From contig DYKO01000003.1 of the NCBI GenBank assembly GCA_020722565.1, positions 1 to 64,000 on the forward strand: DNA of 64,000 nt, read 5' to 3'. Made by a program: the position numbers and the translations under genes. Under the pieces are notes generated by a model. That model worked only from the letters and a program-made list of their open reading frames with translations, searched no databases and was not told where the DNA came from. This DNA is from Rikenella microfusus. Its GTDB lineage: Bacteria > Bacteroidota > Bacteroidia > Bacteroidales > Tenuifilaceae. Below, in pieces: positions 28,184 to 36,823 of this stretch (its first letter is position 1; every line of letters begins with the position of its first letter).

Positions 28184-29437
28184 ATGCTTCAACGAAAGGA
28201 TATTGAGGTAATGGCGCCTGCCGGCAATTATGAATCGCTGATGGCAGCCATACAGGGAGGAGCAAATTCGGTTTACTTTGGAGTAGGAAACCTAAACATG
28301 AGGGCTAAGTCGTCGATTAATTTTACCGTTGACGATTTACCCGAAGTTGTTCACATATGCAAAAAGCATAATGTTAAGACTTACCTTACCGTAAACACAA
28401 TTATCTACGATTCCGATATACCCTACATGCGGCAAATTATCGATACCGCAGCATCTGCAGGGGTAAGTGCGCTCATTATCTCCGATCAAGCTGCAATGCT
28501 TTACGCCCGCCAAAAAGGAATGGAAGTTCACATATCAACTCAACTTAATATCAGCAATACCGAGTCTCTTAAATTTTACTCCCAATGGGCCGACGTGGTT
28601 GTCCTTGCCAGGGAGCTAAATCTGGAACAGGTAAAAACAATTTATAAAAATATTCTATCAAAAAACATTACCGGACCCTCCGGTAATACTATAAAAATTG
28701 AACTATTTGCTCATGGAGCTCTATGTATGGCCATTTCCGGCAAGTGCTATCTTAGCCTTCACGAAGCCAACTCATCTGCGAACAGGGGTGCTTGTTTACA
28801 AATATGTCGCCGTCCGTACACTGTTACCGATAACGAAACTGGTGCGCAACTTGAAATTGACAACGAGTACATCATGTCGCCCAAGGATTTGTGCACCATT
28901 AACTTTCTTGATAAGATAATTGATGCAGGCGTCAGGGTGATCAAAATTGAAGGCCGGGCGCGTGGCCCCGAGTATGTTAAAACAGTTACGCAGTGCTACA
29001 ACGAAGCGGTTACTTCCATATGCGATGGCACCTATTCGGAGCAAAAAGTAGGGGTATGGATGCAGCGGCTATCAACTGTTTTTAACCGTGGTTTCTGGGA
29101 TGGCTACTACCTTGGACGTCGATTGGGCGAATGGAGCAATGCCTATGGCAATATTGCTACTGAACGTAAGCAGTATGTTGGCAAAATAACAAACTACTTT
29201 TCTAAACTTGGCGTTGCCGAGGTAACCGTTGAAGCCTCCGAGCTCTACCTCCACGATAAAATTATAATTATCGGTCCCACCTCAGGGGTAATTGAATATG
29301 AGGTTAAAGAACTTCATGTTGATGAAAAGCCGGCCAACTTCTCACCTAAGGGTATTAAATGTTCAATACCCGTACCCGAAAAGGTACGAAGAGCCGATAA
29401 ACTTTACCGAATTGTAAAAATGAATTCTAATCAGTAA
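28184..29437 (+). CDS. U32 family peptidase (tRNA/rRNA hydroxylation type)
   Basis: A 417-residue member of the U32 family. The signature ELFAHGALCMAISGKCYLS is complete, and further cysteines in GACLQICRRPY make the four-Cys set thought to bind an Fe-S cluster. Despite the peptidase name, the E. coli relatives TrhP and RlhA hydroxylate tRNA U34 or 23S rRNA C2501 using prephenate-derived chemistry, so an RNA hydroxylase is the better guess. The first domain is a TIM-like barrel and the end (about 330-417) is a small beta domain. It leads a plus-strand run up to 34884. Confidence 0.88.
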   Translation: MLQRKDIEVMAPAGNYESLMAAIQGGANSVYFGVGNLNMRAKSSINFTVDDLPEVVHICKKHNVKTYLTVNTIIYDSDIPYMRQIIDTAASAGVSALIISDQAAMLYARQKGMEVHISTQLNISNTESLKFYSQWADVVVLARELNLEQVKTIYKNILSKNITGPSGNTIKIELFAHGALCMAISGKCYLSLHEANSSANRGACLQICRRPYTVTDNETGAQLEIDNEYIMSPKDLCTINFLDKIIDAGVRVIKIEGRARGPEYVKTVTQCYNEAVTSICDGTYSEQKVGVWMQRLSTVFNRGFWDGYYLGRRLGEWSNAYGNIATERKQYVGKITNYFSKLGVAEVTVEASELYLHDKIIIIGPTSGVIEYEVKELHVDEKPANFSPKGIKCSIPVPEKVRRADKLYRIVKMNSNQ

Positions 29438-29478
29438 TAATATTTGTAAATTACAAACTTAACTAAACACATATTGTT

Positions 29479-30096
29479 ATGTTATTTAGCCAGCTCTGCA
29501 ACAAAATTTTTTGGGATTGCACACTACATTACCATACCATGGATAATGTTGATGCCCAGCCAACCATTCCCTTTGAACTAGGAAGCATTGAGCTCTCACT
29601 TTTCACAAAAAACTGGATTGATGCTGTACAATGGCACCTCGAGGATATTATTCGTGACCCAAACATCGACCCGGTTGAGGCACTAAAAATTAAGCGCAGA
29701 ATTGATAAATCGAATCAGGATAGAACTGACCTTGTAGAAATGATCGATAGCTACTTTCTTGAAAAGTACAAGAATATTAAGCCACAGCCCAATGCTACAA
29801 TAAATACTGAAAGTCCTGCATGGGCAATCGACCGCCTCTCAATACTTGCACTTAAAATATACCATATGGAGCAAGAGGTTAAGCGTACCGATGTTTCAAA
29901 AGAGCATCATGAAAGCTGCCAAATAAAATTAAATATACTAATAGAGCAGCGCATTGACCTTTCCTCTGCCATCGACCAACTTTTGGACGATATTGAGCAC
30001 GGCCGAAAATACATGAAGGTTTACAAGCAAATGAAGATGTACAACGACCCCTCATTAAATCCTGTTCTATATGGGGCAAAGGGAAAAACAAAATAG
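29479..30096 (+). CDS. DUF4254 protein
   Basis: A 205-residue, mostly helical cytoplasmic protein matching DUF4254 as I know it: 'WHLEDIIRDPNIDP', 'KIKRRIDKSNQDRTDLVE' and 'SPAWAIDRLSILALKIYHM' are its conserved blocks. No enzymatic function is known. It often neighbours glycosyltransferases, and here it overlaps the next gene, a GT9 family enzyme, by 26 bases, which suggests a role in the same envelope-polysaccharide step. Confidence 0.85.
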   Translation: MLFSQLCNKIFWDCTLHYHTMDNVDAQPTIPFELGSIELSLFTKNWIDAVQWHLEDIIRDPNIDPVEALKIKRRIDKSNQDRTDLVEMIDSYFLEKYKNIKPQPNATINTESPAWAIDRLSILALKIYHMEQEVKRTDVSKEHHESCQIKLNILIEQRIDLSSAIDQLLDDIEHGRKYMKVYKQMKMYNDPSLNPVLYGAKGKTK

Positions 30097-31147
30097 TAGC
30101 TACCCAATTAAAATCTTAGTAATCAGGTTAAGCGCAATTGGCGATATAGCCATGACCGTGCCAGCCCTATGGTCGGTGGTTCAGCATCAAACCAATGTTC
30201 AGATTACTTTTGTTTCGCAAGGATTTGCAAGAGATATTATTAATCAAATACCCGGTGTTCTGTTCTTTGAGGCTAATATCAAGGGGCGGCACAAAGGATT
30301 TTGGGGAATATTTAAACTTTTCAGGGATTTGAATCGCCTCGACGATTACGATGCCATTATTGATTTGCACAATGTTATTAGAAGCAAAATACTTAGAAAT
30401 CTATTCTTTATTAGCGGAACACACAAAATATCGATTATTAATAAAGGTAGAAAGGATAAACGTAAACTATGCCGAATTGAACACAAAGTTCTTAAACCCC
30501 TTAAACCCACATCGGAACGCTATATGGAGGCTTTTAAAGCATTGGGGTTTACAGTCGACGTTTCATTCGATTACCTATTTAACGAGGCTCGCCTACCCGA
30601 TAATATAAGCATACATCTGGGCTACAAGGATAAACGATGGATAGGCATTGCTCCTTTTGCCAAGCATAAAGGCAAAATTTATCCTTTAGAAAAAATGGAA
30701 AGGGTTATTGAGCTCCTCTCGATTTCCAAAATCAATAAAATTATTCTCATCGGTGGCGGAGGAAAGGAACAGGAAATTCTTGAATCATGGGAAAAAAAGT
30801 ATCCCAATACTGTGTCCATTGCACGTAAATACCCCATTTTAAATGAACTCAAAATCATTTCTAATCTCGATGTTTTAGTTTGTATGGATTCAGCAAATAT
30901 GCATTTTGCTTCATTGGTAAATACTCCTGTAGTAAGTATATGGGGTGCCACCCATCCTTTTGCCGGATTTTACGGATGGAAACAGAATCCAGCCAATGCT
31001 GTTCAGGTTGATTTGTACTGCCGACCCTGTTCGGTTTATGGAAGTAAACCTTGCTTCCGAAAGGATTATGCCTGTTTATACAGGATTGAACCCGAAACCA
31101 TTGTAAATAAGGTAAACACAATAATAGATCGTTTCCATAAAATATAA
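30071..31147 (+). CDS. Glycosyltransferase family 9 (heptosyltransferase-like)
   Basis: GT-B fold, 358 residues. 'ILVIRLSAIGDIAMTVPALW' is the standard GT9 N-terminus, and 'DVLVCMDSANMHFASLVNTP' with 'SIWGATHPFAGFYG' forms the donor site (the D-S-G-x-x-H type motif is D-S-A-N-M-H here). The C-terminal Cys cluster (YCRPCSVYGSKPCFRKDYAC) is common in this branch. These enzymes add heptose or another sugar to the lipid A core. Coupled to DUF4254. Confidence 0.92.
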   Translation: MGQREKQNSSYPIKILVIRLSAIGDIAMTVPALWSVVQHQTNVQITFVSQGFARDIINQIPGVLFFEANIKGRHKGFWGIFKLFRDLNRLDDYDAIIDLHNVIRSKILRNLFFISGTHKISIINKGRKDKRKLCRIEHKVLKPLKPTSERYMEAFKALGFTVDVSFDYLFNEARLPDNISIHLGYKDKRWIGIAPFAKHKGKIYPLEKMERVIELLSISKINKIILIGGGGKEQEILESWEKKYPNTVSIARKYPILNELKIISNLDVLVCMDSANMHFASLVNTPVVSIWGATHPFAGFYGWKQNPANAVQVDLYCRPCSVYGSKPCFRKDYACLYRIEPETIVNKVNTIIDRFHKI

Positions 31148-31157
31148 CTATTAAAAT

Positions 31158-32069
31158 ATGACTTACGTTACCAAGGAAAAATTATTCAGCAAGGAATGGT
31201 TCAAGGCCTATTCGCTGATTCTCGTGGGATCGTTTATTCTCGCTGCCGGTTTTGTGCTGTTTATTGATCCTCATCGTATTGCCCCCGGTGGGGTTTACGG
31301 CATAGGTATCATTGTACACTACCTTACCCAGGGCATGTTCGCTTGGGCTCCCGATGGACTGCCCATTGGGACTGTCGGTTTACTCCTTAACATTCCCCTT
31401 ACCATTATCGGTATACGCGTTTTGGGCCCCATGTTTGGCGTTAAAACTGTAGTTGGGTTTATTTTATCATCTGTATTTATTGACGTTCTCCATCTTGGAC
31501 TAGGTTACGACCCACTGGTTGACGATGTATTGCTGTCTTCGATTTTTGGCGGTGTTCTAATTGGCTTTGGTCTGGGACTTATTTTTAAATCGAAAGCAAC
31601 CTCGGGAGGGTCCGATATCATTGCCATGGTTATTGCTAAGTACACCCGTTTGCCCCTTGGCCAACTTATGATTTATGTAGATTCAACCATAGTTCTGTTG
31701 GCATTGGTGACCTTTCAGGATTGGAAAATTCCCTTATACTCGTGGGTGGTTATCTACATAACCGGAAAGGTTATTGACATGACCATTCAGGGCGTCAGCT
31801 ACGATAAGGCTCTCTTTATTATTACCGATAAGTACGATGATGTGAAGCAAAAAATTATCCACGACATTGAGCGTGGGGGAACAATTATTAACGTTCAGGG
31901 TATGTACACTGGTCACGATAAAAAATTGATTTTCACCAACGTATCGCGACGCGAAGTGCATATGCTTAAAGATTACATCCAGCAAATCGATCCTAATGCC
32001 TTTATCACAGTAATTGATGCCAACGAAATTTTAGGTAACGGTTTCAAACCTATATCTGAATCTCTTTAA
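31158..32069 (+). CDS. YitT family membrane protein
   Basis: A 303-residue protein with five to six helices (YitT_membrane), including 'GGVYGIGIIVHYLTQG' and 'SKATSGGSDIIAMVIAKYT', and a C-terminal DUF2179 cytoplasmic domain (about 225-300, 'GTIINVQGMYTGHDKKLIF'). The function of YitT is not settled; some paralogues affect spore or membrane traits. It starts 10 bases after the GT9 stop, in the same transcript. Confidence 0.9.
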   Translation: MTYVTKEKLFSKEWFKAYSLILVGSFILAAGFVLFIDPHRIAPGGVYGIGIIVHYLTQGMFAWAPDGLPIGTVGLLLNIPLTIIGIRVLGPMFGVKTVVGFILSSVFIDVLHLGLGYDPLVDDVLLSSIFGGVLIGFGLGLIFKSKATSGGSDIIAMVIAKYTRLPLGQLMIYVDSTIVLLALVTFQDWKIPLYSWVVIYITGKVIDMTIQGVSYDKALFIITDKYDDVKQKIIHDIERGGTIINVQGMYTGHDKKLIFTNVSRREVHMLKDYIQQIDPNAFITVIDANEILGNGFKPISESL

Positions 32070-32081
32070 ATTGAAGCATCT

Positions 32082-33017
32082 ATGGAAAAAGGGTTGGTGC
32101 TTAAAAGTACGGGTAGCCATTACCGGGTTCGTCTTGACTCAGGTGAAATTCTCGATTGTTTGATTAGGGGCAGGTTGCGCCTAAAGGATATTAAAACCAC
32201 CAACCCCATTACCGTTGGCGACTGGGTCACGATTGAAAAAACTAACCACGGAACAGGACTAATTACTGCTATTGACGAGCGGAAAAATTATATTATTCGC
32301 CGTTCTACCAATCTTTCTCACGAGGCACATATTATCGCTACCAATATCGATCAGGCCCTCTTAATTGTAACCATTACCCAACCCGAAACCCAATTGGCCT
32401 TTATCGACCGATATCTGGTCACCGCAGAAGCTTACCGTATTCCAACCATAATTGTTTTCAATAAGGTCGATTTAATTGATTCGACATACCAAAACGTGCT
32501 TAACGGCTACATTTCGATATACGAACCCATTGGATATAAATGCATAAAAGTATCGGCTAAAACGGGTTTAAATATCGACCTACTTAAACAAACGCTTCAA
32601 GGAAAAGTTAGCCTGCTCTCAGGAAATTCAGGGGTGGGCAAATCATCTCTAATCAACTGCATTGAACCGCAATTAAACCTGAAAACTGCAGAAATATCCA
32701 ACGCGCACCTGAAAGGCCGCCATACCACAACTTTTAGCGAAATCTTTGAGTTAAGTATCAGCGGTTTTATTATTGATACACCTGGAATTAAAAGTTTTGG
32801 GCTTGTTGATATTAAAAAAGATGAGCTTTACCACTTCTTTCCCGAAATTTTCAAATTATCAGACAAATGTAAGTACTACAACTGTACGCACATTCACGAA
32901 CCCGGTTGTGCTGTAATTGAAGCTGTTGATAAAGGTGATATTGCACCATCGCGGTACCTAAGCTACCTTGGTATTTACGAAGACGACAACCAAAAATATC
33001 GTCCTAAATTAAAGTGA
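32082..33017 (+). CDS. rsgA: Small ribosomal subunit GTPase RsgA
   Basis: Late 30S assembly GTPase, 311 residues. An OB fold (1-70) precedes a circularly permuted G domain: G4 NKVD, G5 KVSAKTG, then G1 LLSGNSGVGKSSLIN and G3 DTPGIKSFG. The zinc finger comes last with the Cys-x5-Cys-x-His-x5-Cys arrangement in CKYYNCTHIHEPGC. All key elements present. Starts 12 bases after the YitT gene. Confidence 0.97.
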   Translation: MEKGLVLKSTGSHYRVRLDSGEILDCLIRGRLRLKDIKTTNPITVGDWVTIEKTNHGTGLITAIDERKNYIIRRSTNLSHEAHIIATNIDQALLIVTITQPETQLAFIDRYLVTAEAYRIPTIIVFNKVDLIDSTYQNVLNGYISIYEPIGYKCIKVSAKTGLNIDLLKQTLQGKVSLLSGNSGVGKSSLINCIEPQLNLKTAEISNAHLKGRHTTTFSEIFELSISGFIIDTPGIKSFGLVDIKKDELYHFFPEIFKLSDKCKYYNCTHIHEPGCAVIEAVDKGDIAPSRYLSYLGIYEDDNQKYRPKLK

Positions 33018-33080
33018 TACTTTAACTTAAATATTTTATATTATTTATAATCTATAGGAATAATTTAAACATTGAAGTTT

Positions 33081-33846
33081 ATGATATCACACGAAATTGA
33101 CTATAAAATAATGAGCGAATCCATACAGCTGGTGGAAATTGAACTGGACCCAGAGGAAACAGTAATTGCGGAGGCAGGAGCAATGGTATACATGGAACAA
33201 GGCATCGAATTTGAAACGCGTTTAGGAGACGGTTCAAACCCAGATAATGGCTTTTTGGGTAAACTTTTATCGGCAGGTGCAAGAGCCCTTACTGGTGAAT
33301 CAATTTTTATGACCCGTTTTTCCAATGGGGGCAGAGGTAAACGCCGAGTTGCCTTTTCTGCCCCCTACCCAGGTACGATAGTACCTGTTAATTTGGCAAA
33401 AATTGGAGGAAACCTAATTGTTCAAAAAGATGGCTTTCTGTGTGCCGCCTTAGGCACAAGTATTTCGTTATTCTTCAATCGTAAGCTGGGAGCAGGTTTG
33501 GTGGTGGCGAAGGGTTCATTCTTCAGAAGCTTTCCGGCGATGGTATGACTTTTATACATGCAGGAGGGACGGTTATTGAAAAGCAACTTAATAACGAAAC
33601 CCTTAAAATAGATACGGGTTGCATAGTTGCCTTTGAATCGTCAATTAATTTTGATATTCAAACCAGCGGTAACTTAAAAACAAACTATTTGGCGGTGAAG
33701 GGTTATTTCTGGCGACTCTTAGCGATACCGGTAGGGTTTGGCTGCAATCGATGCCCATTAAGAAACTGGTTTTGGCCCTGGCACCCTATGGGAAAAATAG
33801 AGGAAAAGAGAACAGGTCAATTTTAGGAAACCTATTTGAAGACTAG
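33081..33846 (+). pseudogene. AIM24/TIGR00266 protein with two frameshifts
   Basis: AIM24-like beta-roll protein of unknown function, normally about 250 residues in one frame. Here three frames carry it in order. Frame one (ATG at 33081, [10 protein letters not shown]) runs to KLGAG at about 33497. Frame two resumes with '[20 protein letters not shown]' and lasts to about 33683. Frame three gives '[16 protein letters not shown]', then '[19 protein letters not shown]', and stops at 33844-33846. Each break is one missing base: a T in the TTT at 33497-33499 and an A in the AAA at 33682-33684. With both restored, one clean gene of about 255 codons would result. Two indels in one conserved gene mean real decay or uncorrected homopolymer errors. 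Confidence 0.8.
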
Positions 33847-33858
33847 CGTTTTTACAAT

Positions 33859-34884
33859 ATGCTCCCAAAAATTGGAATAGAAAAATTTTTAGAACTAAAA
33901 GACCATCACACAGTTATAGATGTTCGTTCACCAAGCGAGTACTATCTGGGACATATCCCTGGTTCATTTAACATTCCACTATTTTCCGATGATGAACGTG
34001 CTGCTGTAGGCACCTCCTATGTAAAGGAGGGACGGGAACAAGCAGTAAAACTTGGGCTTAAAATTGTTGGCCCAAAATTGTCGAACTATATTGATACACT
34101 TAACCAGTTTGCCAAATCTAAAACTGTTTTGGTTTACTGCTGGCGGGGCGGTATGCGTAGCTCCAGCATGAGTTGGCTGTTCAGTCTTTCTGGTTTCAAA
34201 CCCCTAACCCTCGAAGGAGGATACAAAACATATCGTCGTTTTGCACAAAGTTCATTTACAAAACCATATAGGTTTATTGTGTTGGGCGGAAAAACAGGTA
34301 GTGGTAAAACAGACCTGCTTAAAATTTTAAAACAAAAAGGCGAACAGGTACTCGACCTCGAGGGCTTGGCAAATCATAAGGGATCGGCATTTGGATGGAT
34401 AAACCAATCACCCCAACCTAAAACCGAACATTTTGAGAATCTCATATTTGAGCAACTTTTAAAACTCAACGCATTAAAACCAATTTGGATTGAAGACGAA
34501 AGCATAAGTATTGGTAGCGTATTTATTCCCCGCGCCATATTCGTTCAAATGGCAGAATCGCCAACCATTGCCATTGAAGCAGATATTAAGGAAAGAGTTA
34601 AAAGATTAGCTAAAGATTACACTCAATGTGACAGGCAAAATCTTATTGATTCGGTACTAAAAATTCAAAAAAAACTTGGGCTCGTTAAAGCTCAAATGTG
34701 TATCGATTTAATAAATAAAGGAAATTTACTACTTGCGATAGAGCTGGTACTTGAATACTACGATAAAACCTACCGTTACGGTTTAAGCCAAAAAAAAATA
34801 CCCCCCCAGGTGTTTCCTTCGGAGGGTAATTTATATACCTTAGTTGATCAATTGATTTCGATGAAAAGCAATCTATATACTTAG
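33859..34884 (+). CDS. mnmH: tRNA 2-selenouridine synthase
   Basis: Replaces sulfur by selenium at U34 of certain tRNAs (SelU/MnmH), 341 residues. An N-terminal rhodanese domain (1-130) carries the catalytic Cys in VYCWRGGMRSSSM. A C-terminal P-loop domain (from about 140) has GGKTGSGKTDLL. Selenophosphate from SelD is the donor, so selD is expected elsewhere. It follows the AIM24 gene by 12 bases. Its 3' end overlaps the convergent universal-stress gene by 12 bases. Confidence 0.94.
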   Translation: MLPKIGIEKFLELKDHHTVIDVRSPSEYYLGHIPGSFNIPLFSDDERAAVGTSYVKEGREQAVKLGLKIVGPKLSNYIDTLNQFAKSKTVLVYCWRGGMRSSSMSWLFSLSGFKPLTLEGGYKTYRRFAQSSFTKPYRFIVLGGKTGSGKTDLLKILKQKGEQVLDLEGLANHKGSAFGWINQSPQPKTEHFENLIFEQLLKLNALKPIWIEDESISIGSVFIPRAIFVQMAESPTIAIEADIKERVKRLAKDYTQCDRQNLIDSVLKIQKKLGLVKAQMCIDLINKGNLLLAIELVLEYYDKTYRYGLSQKKIPPQVFPSEGNLYTLVDQLISMKSNLYT

Positions 34885-35712
34885 AGTTCCAGGATTAATA
34901 CATAAAACGGGAATCTTTGCCTGATTTGAAATTACGTATTGTTCCTGAGCACCAAATACATAATCGGTTAAGTCGATATTGGGTGTAGTCATAATAAGAA
35001 TCAATTCTGCTTCTATATCAACGGCCAAATTAACAATTTCCTCCTGAAAACTTTTACCTTTTGCGGCGTTGTGGACCTCCCAATCAATACCATAGGATTC
35101 GATATTCATTTTGGCAAATGCCAGATTGTTATTTATCTTTTTTTGAACACCGGAATCGAAGGCATTGGGTACAATTACATGAATTTTTGAACCAAATTGT
35201 AGGGCAAACCTTATCCCCCATTGAATTTTTTCCTTATCCTCATCACGAAACTCAACAGGCATAACAATACATGAAAAATTTTTATCGGTTCTGGGTTCAT
35301 CCTGAACCACTAGAAATGGGACCTCAGAGCCAGCAATTACCTTTAAAGCCCAACTACCTGTAAGCTTTTGAACTCCTTTTATACCATGGGTTCCCATTAT
35401 AACCATTTCGGCATTTGACTCGCTAGCATACTCGCTAATGGCATCAAAAATGCTTCCCTCACATAGGTGGGTTTTAACCTCTAAACCATACTCGTCTTTT
35501 ATTCGTTTTTGTTCAGTCGATAACTTTTCTTTAACTTCTACTTCGCTTGTTTTTCCTTTACCAAACAATCCTCCGCTTTGCAAAACGTGAATCAGTTCAA
35601 TTTGAGCCGGTTCCTTAGCCAAATTTGCAAGTTTAATGGCATATTTTAATGCATTTTCGGCTACTGGGGTAAAATCCCATGGTATTAAATATTTGTTACT
35701 TTTTACTGCCAT
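34873..35712 (-). CDS. Universal stress protein with two UspA domains
   Basis: Cytoplasmic tandem UspA protein, 279 residues. Domain one (about 5-145) opens 'YLIPWDFTPVAENALKYA' and has the ATP-loop 'VIMGTHGIKGVQKLTGSWA'; domain two (150-278) is more degenerate ('ELILIMTTPNIDLTDYVFG'). Such proteins respond to starvation and oxidative stress; the first domain keeps a G-x-H-G-like phosphate loop that suggests nucleotide binding. Single gene. Confidence 0.9.
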   Translation of the reverse strand: MAVKSNKYLIPWDFTPVAENALKYAIKLANLAKEPAQIELIHVLQSGGLFGKGKTSEVEVKEKLSTEQKRIKDEYGLEVKTHLCEGSIFDAISEYASESNAEMVIMGTHGIKGVQKLTGSWALKVIAGSEVPFLVVQDEPRTDKNFSCIVMPVEFRDEDKEKIQWGIRFALQFGSKIHVIVPNAFDSGVQKKINNNLAFAKMNIESYGIDWEVHNAAKGKSFQEEIVNLAVDIEAELILIMTTPNIDLTDYVFGAQEQYVISNQAKIPVLCINPGTLSI

Positions 35713-35843
35713 ATCGGTTCAGGGTTTGATTTTAAAATAATATAAATTTACTAAATTTTTGTCAAAGTCAATATAAAACCTAAAAAAATGAGCTATAAAA
35801 GTGGATGTATTTTTAAATCCTGTTAGGGACAATCTTCTCTCAA

Positions 35844-36818
35844 TTAATTATTTCGTGTCAAAATTCTATTTAAGATTTGACTCATAACCACTTTTTTACT
35901 CTTATCAACTTCAACACTTTCAAGCGATAGTATTGCCCTATCGAAATATTCATCTATAATATCTTTTATATCTTTTTGAACGTTGACTCTCGTATAATAA
36001 TTGAGAATTTTTTCAACCTTATAAGTTTCATCAATATTTCTATTGTTGTATAGTTCAATAAATTGTTTTTTGTCAACACTGCTAAGTTTTTCAAAAGTAA
36101 TAATGGCTAGCATTGTTTTTTTTGAAGCAATAATATCGCCGCCTCTCTTTTTGCCAAATATCGATTCATCACTAAAACAATCTAAAAGATCATCCTGAAG
36201 TTGAAAAGCGATTCCCATGCAACGGCCAAATTCGCCTAGTTTAACAATATCATCCTCTATGGCACCACCAATTACAGCACCAATTTCCAAAGCCCCCTTC
36301 AGTAATATCGATGTTTTTTTCTCTATCATGGTAAGGTACTCAACCCGATTTACCATTGGCTTGCTCTCAAAATCCATATCCATCTGCTGCCCCTCGCATA
36401 TTCCTAAAGCAAAATTATTAAAAATATTTATTACTCTAGCCATGTAGTCTGGATGAACGTTAACAAGTAGTTTATAAGCCAAAACTGTCATGGCATCGCC
36501 GGAAAGAATGGCTATATTCTCATTCCACTTTTTATGAATAGTTGCTTTACCTCGGCGCAAATTGGCATTATCCATAATATCATCGTGTACAAGGGTAAAA
36601 TTATGAAATACCTCTACGGCAATAGCTGGCGATAATGCCCTTTCAATATCATCGGAAAACAAATTGCATGCAGCAAGGGTTAATACCGGACGAATTCGCT
36701 TGCCGGCCATTCCCATAATATATCTTATGGGATCGTAAAGATTTTTAGGCTCTGCACTATATGGCAGATTTTCTATAGCCTCGTTAACTTTTTGATTTAA
36801 ATAGTCTAATGTATGCAT
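35844..36818 (-). CDS. Polyprenyl diphosphate synthase
   Basis: Trans-prenyltransferase, 324 residues, all-alpha isoprenoid fold. The first Asp-rich motif is LVHDDIMDNANLRRG, the second QLQDDLLDCF; 'GMAGKRIRPVL' is the conserved G-K-R-x-R-P region before them. It elongates farnesyl or geranylgeranyl diphosphate, most likely for the menaquinone side chain or another lipid. Product length cannot be read safely. It starts 5 bases after the RND exporter stop, so the two are co-transcribed. Confidence 0.93.
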   Translation of the reverse strand: MHTLDYLNQKVNEAIENLPYSAEPKNLYDPIRYIMGMAGKRIRPVLTLAACNLFSDDIERALSPAIAVEVFHNFTLVHDDIMDNANLRRGKATIHKKWNENIAILSGDAMTVLAYKLLVNVHPDYMARVINIFNNFALGICEGQQMDMDFESKPMVNRVEYLTMIEKKTSILLKGALEIGAVIGGAIEDDIVKLGEFGRCMGIAFQLQDDLLDCFSDESIFGKKRGGDIIASKKTMLAIITFEKLSSVDKKQFIELYNNRNIDETYKVEKILNYYTRVNVQKDIKDIIDEYFDRAILSLESVEVDKSKKVVMSQILNRILTRNN

Positions 36819-36823
36819 TACAC

